From assembly GCA_022840285.1 (NCBI GenBank), contig JALHIE010000054.1, forward strand, positions 1-14,460: a stretch of 14,460 nt of DNA, read 5' to 3'. The notes under the pieces were generated by a model, which saw only the letters and a list, made by a program, of their open reading frames with translations, was not told where the DNA came from and searched no databases. This DNA is from Porphyromonadaceae bacterium (GTDB lineage Bacteria > Bacteroidota > Bacteroidia > Bacteroidales > Dysgonomonadaceae). This document shows, in pieces, positions 14,193 through 14,460 of the stretch. The position numbers and the translations under genes were made by a program. Position 1 is the stretch's first letter, and every line of letters starts with the position of its first letter.

Positions 14193-14460
14193 TATCCGAT
14201 GCTTTTAGCAGGGGAGAAGTTATTTCAATTATTTTCTTCTCTCCTGGAATCAAATCAATGAAGTTATCGGTGAACTTCGCACCCATAACGGGAATCTCGA
14301 TGAAAACGTCTTTCGCCAGCTTTTTGCTAGTGAGCGTAACGGTATATTTGCCGTCGGCATATTTTACCGAAGTCTGTACGGTGGTTTGAGGCAAGTTTAG
14401 CTTGTTGGGCCAATAGAAGAAATAATCTTTGACGGATAGTTTTTTCCCTTTGCTGTCGGT
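14176..14460 (-). CDS. GH2 beta-mannosidase-like glycoside hydrolase, C-terminal end (5' end outside window)
   Basis: The last 94 codons are visible, reading in from the right edge and ending at TGA 14178-14176. The sequence DYFFYWPNKL, then YADGKYTVTLTSKKLAKDVFIE, KFTDNFIDLIPGEKK and IEITSPLL resembles the C-terminal Ig-like domain of GH2 beta-mannosidases, where an FSDNYFDLLPGE-like motif is characteristic. These enzymes remove beta-mannose or related sugars from oligosaccharides, commonly in the periplasm. The catalytic domain lies outside the window. The last residues (KASDTPKSG) run into sequence that, in another frame, encodes the start of the SdaA similarity, so this gene probably lost its own last residues and 3' flank in a deletion. 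Family assignment rests on one domain, so beta-galactosidase or another GH2 member remains possible. Confidence 0.65.
   Translation of the reverse strand, partial: TDSKGKKLSVKDYFFYWPNKLNLPQTTVQTSVKYADGKYTVTLTSKKLAKDVFIEIPVMGAKFTDNFIDLIPGEKKIIEITSPLLKASDTPKSG

Overview
This window most likely comes from a chromosome of a Bacteroidota (Bacteroidales-type) anaerobe. Four things point that way. Genes start without clear Shine-Dalgarno sites, after A/T-rich leaders. Three spacers carry matches to the Bacteroidota -7 box TAnnTTTG. The gene families (DUF4199 membrane protein beside a GT2 glycosyltransferase, one-gene CcsB-CcsA fusion, DUF1080 lipoprotein, OprO/P-like porin, fused SdaA) are typical of the phylum. 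Finally, the broken SdaA has the Bacteroidales-like segment GPLNLQRK. I see no rRNA, tRNA, CRISPR array, insertion sequence or prophage. The species cannot be fixed from this sequence alone.

Layout: (1) 1-1341, + strand, holds the end of a Gfo/Idh/MocA oxidoreductase and a Tat-exported TIM-barrel sugar isomerase/epimerase, closed by a strong terminator at 1381-1414. This pair suggests periplasmic oxidation and isomerisation of sugars. (2) 1531-4950, + strand, holds a ResB/CcsA cytochrome c assembly protein and a second, cytoplasmic-type Gfo/Idh/MocA oxidoreductase. (3) 4940-6907, - strand, holds a membrane-anchored TlpA/ResA-like thioredoxin and a UraA-type uracil permease. (4) 7065-13092, + strand, is a tightly packed run: DUF4199 protein, DPM1-like glycosyltransferase, nitroreductase, ApbE flavin transferase, Ogt DNA repair protein, porin, and a lipoprotein joining DUF1080 to a PHP-like domain. 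A divergent promoter region at 6908-7064 separates blocks 3 and 4. (5) 13058-14460, - strand, holds a broken L-serine dehydratase gene and the 3' end of a GH2 beta-mannosidase-like gene.

The genes are mostly ordinary. Two things stand out. First, sdaA appears to carry three deletion scars within 1.1 kb: at its 3' junction with the DUF1080-PHP gene, inside the gene, and at its 5' junction with the GH2 gene. The sequence across sdaA is therefore non-functional, or else misassembled. Second, three intergenic sites each carry exactly four 7-bp units (28 bp), with a different unit sequence at each site. Two of them overlap the upstream stop codon and end 8-9 bp before the next start codon. The DUF1080-PHP lipoprotein, whose last PHP metal motif is altered, is the most interesting intact protein. 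I found no convincing evidence of a wholly new multi-gene system.
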